Shown here piece after piece: positions 6,511 to 7,174 of a stretch of 7,174 nt of DNA. The notes under the pieces were generated by a model that saw only the letters and a program-made list of their open reading frames with translations, had not been told where the DNA came from and ran no database searches. Source of the DNA: Anaerolineales bacterium (lineage in GTDB: Bacteria; Chloroflexota; Anaerolineae; Anaerolineales; Villigracilaceae); NCBI GenBank assembly GCA_016928525.1, contig JAFGKO010000196.1:1-7174 (forward strand). Reading direction: 5' to 3'. The translations under genes were made by a program, and so were the position numbers. Numbering within the stretch: position 1 is the first letter of the stretch; the number at the start of each line of letters is the position of its first letter.

Positions 6511-6544
6511 CCTCTCAAAGTTGACTCCCGGCTTTGAACAGAGG
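6511..6544 (-). terminator. Hairpin just past the end of the hydrolase gene
   Basis: On the + strand CCTC-TCAAAG (6511-6520) pairs with CTTTGA (6532-6537) and GAGG (6541-6544), leaving a 3-base bulge and an 11-base loop. Read on the minus strand it begins nine bases after the hydrolase stop at 6554, the usual place for a 3'-end structure. No U-run follows, so termination would have to be inefficient or factor-assisted; 3'-end protection is the alternative. Confidence 0.4.
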
Positions 6545-6553
6545 AGCAACCGC

Positions 6554-7174
6554 CTATCCGCCCAGCACGAAATTCAGCATTTTAGCAAGCTGAATTGAAA
6601 AATCGGGAGGGAACTCGTGCCCCATATCCTTGTAGTCGGCCAGTTCGCAGGGGATTCCCCCAGCGCGCAACATCTCGACCAACGTGCGTGTTTGAGCCGC
6701 CATGCGATCTCGTCCGCCAATAATCACGCCGCCGCGCAGCCCGCGCTCCCTGGCCGCTTCAATCATTGGCGCGTATTGCTCTGGCTGAGTGGTGATCGGG
6801 CCGCCGGGGACAACAACGATAAATCCGCGCAGCGGAATCACACCGTTCAACGCCGCTATGATGGCCGCTTCACCACCCAGTGAATAGCCACCAATAACCA
6901 CACGCTGTTCATCCACCGGAGCCTGGCGACACGCGGCGGCGTAGTGTTCACGCAGTTCCTTTTCGCGAATGTCGCGGTTATCCCATTCAAAGGCGTCGGG
7001 CAGCGACACCTGCGAAGATTGTACGAGTCCCAGCATCCACCCCTGTTCCAGCGCCGGGAACCAGGGCGGCCCACCGACTTCGTTGTTTTGCTGATTGCCA
7101 TGCAAGGTCAACAGCAGCGGGTAAGGGGGGGAGCCGACTGCCGGTTGTTTGAGTTCCAGCAGGGGGCGCGCAGC
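6554..7174 (-). CDS. Alpha/beta hydrolase (esterase/carboxylesterase-like), 5' end outside window
   Basis: This is the C-terminal 206 codons of a minus-strand gene. The frame is open to the right edge, so the true start lies beyond it; a TTG at 7109-7111 is internal, because coding sequence (PPYPLLLTLHGN) runs through it. In visible-fragment numbering, LLLTLHGN (20-27) is the strand and oxyanion-hole turn of the alpha/beta hydrolase fold. GGYSLGG (95-101) carries the nucleophile Ser98, IGGRDRM (152-158) the acid Asp156, and DMGHEFPPDF (183-192) the base His186, so the triad is complete and correctly spaced. The fold resembles the phospholipase/carboxylesterase and dienelactone-hydrolase group; substrate unknown. 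No export signal can be judged without the N-terminus. It is convergent to the sugar operon and separated by 536 bases, so it is probably unrelated to it. Confidence 0.88.
   Translation of the reverse strand, partial: AARPLLELKQPAVGSPPYPLLLTLHGNQQNNEVGGPPWFPALEQGWMLGLVQSSQVSLPDAFEWDNRDIREKELREHYAAACRQAPVDEQRVVIGGYSLGGEAAIIAALNGVIPLRGFIVVVPGGPITTQPEQYAPMIEAARERGLRGGVIIGGRDRMAAQTRTLVEMLRAGGIPCELADYKDMGHEFPPDFSIQLAKMLNFVLGG

Larger units (their letters stand above)
6018..6553. other. Gene-free region between convergent genes
   Basis: No reading frame here shows coding character. An open + frame from 6365 to 6598 has no ribosome site, no recognisable motif, and runs into the 3' end of the opposite gene. 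The region is lower in GC than its flanks in parts and holds four inverted repeats, listed separately. It also holds an 11-base direct repeat: CCGTTTTTAGG (6063-6073) and CCGTTTTTTGG (6094-6104), 31 bases apart. A C/T-rich tract covers about 6381-6413. I see no tRNA, no transposase remnant and no CRISPR. Confidence 0.7.

Noticed and set aside
6365..6598. A + strand open frame of 77 codons in the convergent spacer
   Set aside because: It has no ribosome site and no recognisable motif, its composition is not coding-like, and it runs into the 3' end of the well-supported minus-strand hydrolase.

Overview
This window looks like chromosomal DNA of a free-living bacterium. Base composition is balanced and genes are closely packed. 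My best guess is a member of the Chloroflexota (Anaerolineae-like). That guess rests on two weak points: an intergenic hairpin of the CCTCACCCCT...CCCTCTCC / GGGGAGGG...GGTGAGG kind, which I associate with Chloroflexi and cyanobacteria, and the general flavour of the DegT aminotransferase. Nothing here fixes the taxonomy.

Positions 103-6017 hold five genes, all on the + strand, in what is probably one operon for making and attaching a modified sugar. In order they are: a family 2 glycosyltransferase with two C-terminal membrane helices (ArnC/GtrB/dolichol-phosphate-mannose synthase type); a NeuD/PglD/VioB-type sugar acyltransferase; an acetylserotonin-OMT-like O-methyltransferase; a DegT/DnrJ/EryC1 PLP-dependent sugar aminotransferase; and a large multi-spanning protein that looks like a GT-C glycosyltransferase (ArnT/PMT_2 type). 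The three central genes are separated by only 14 and 7 bases, each with its own Shine-Dalgarno sequence.

Read as a pathway (inference): the aminotransferase makes a nucleotide-linked amino-deoxy sugar, the acyltransferase N-acylates it, and the methyltransferase may O-methylate it. The GT2 enzyme would load the sugar onto a polyprenyl phosphate at the inner face of the membrane. The GT-C enzyme would move it from the lipid carrier onto an acceptor outside the cell. The logic resembles the Arn (lipid A L-Ara4N) pathway, built from a different acyltransferase and with an added methyltransferase. The nucleotide-sugar precursor genes (nucleotidylyltransferase, 4,6-dehydratase) are not in the window.

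Positions 6018-6553 are a gene-free region between convergent transcription units. It holds a GC-rich REP-like palindrome (6291-6342), a perfect 8-bp inverted repeat (6425-6456), a hairpin just past the end of the minus-strand gene (6511-6544), and a weaker hairpin after the GT-C gene (6053-6075). Positions 6554-7174 carry the 3' part of a minus-strand alpha/beta hydrolase with a complete Ser-Asp-His triad. Its 5' end lies beyond the right edge. At the left edge (1-102) the frame of the first glycosyltransferase is open all the way to the window border, so what lies upstream cannot be settled.
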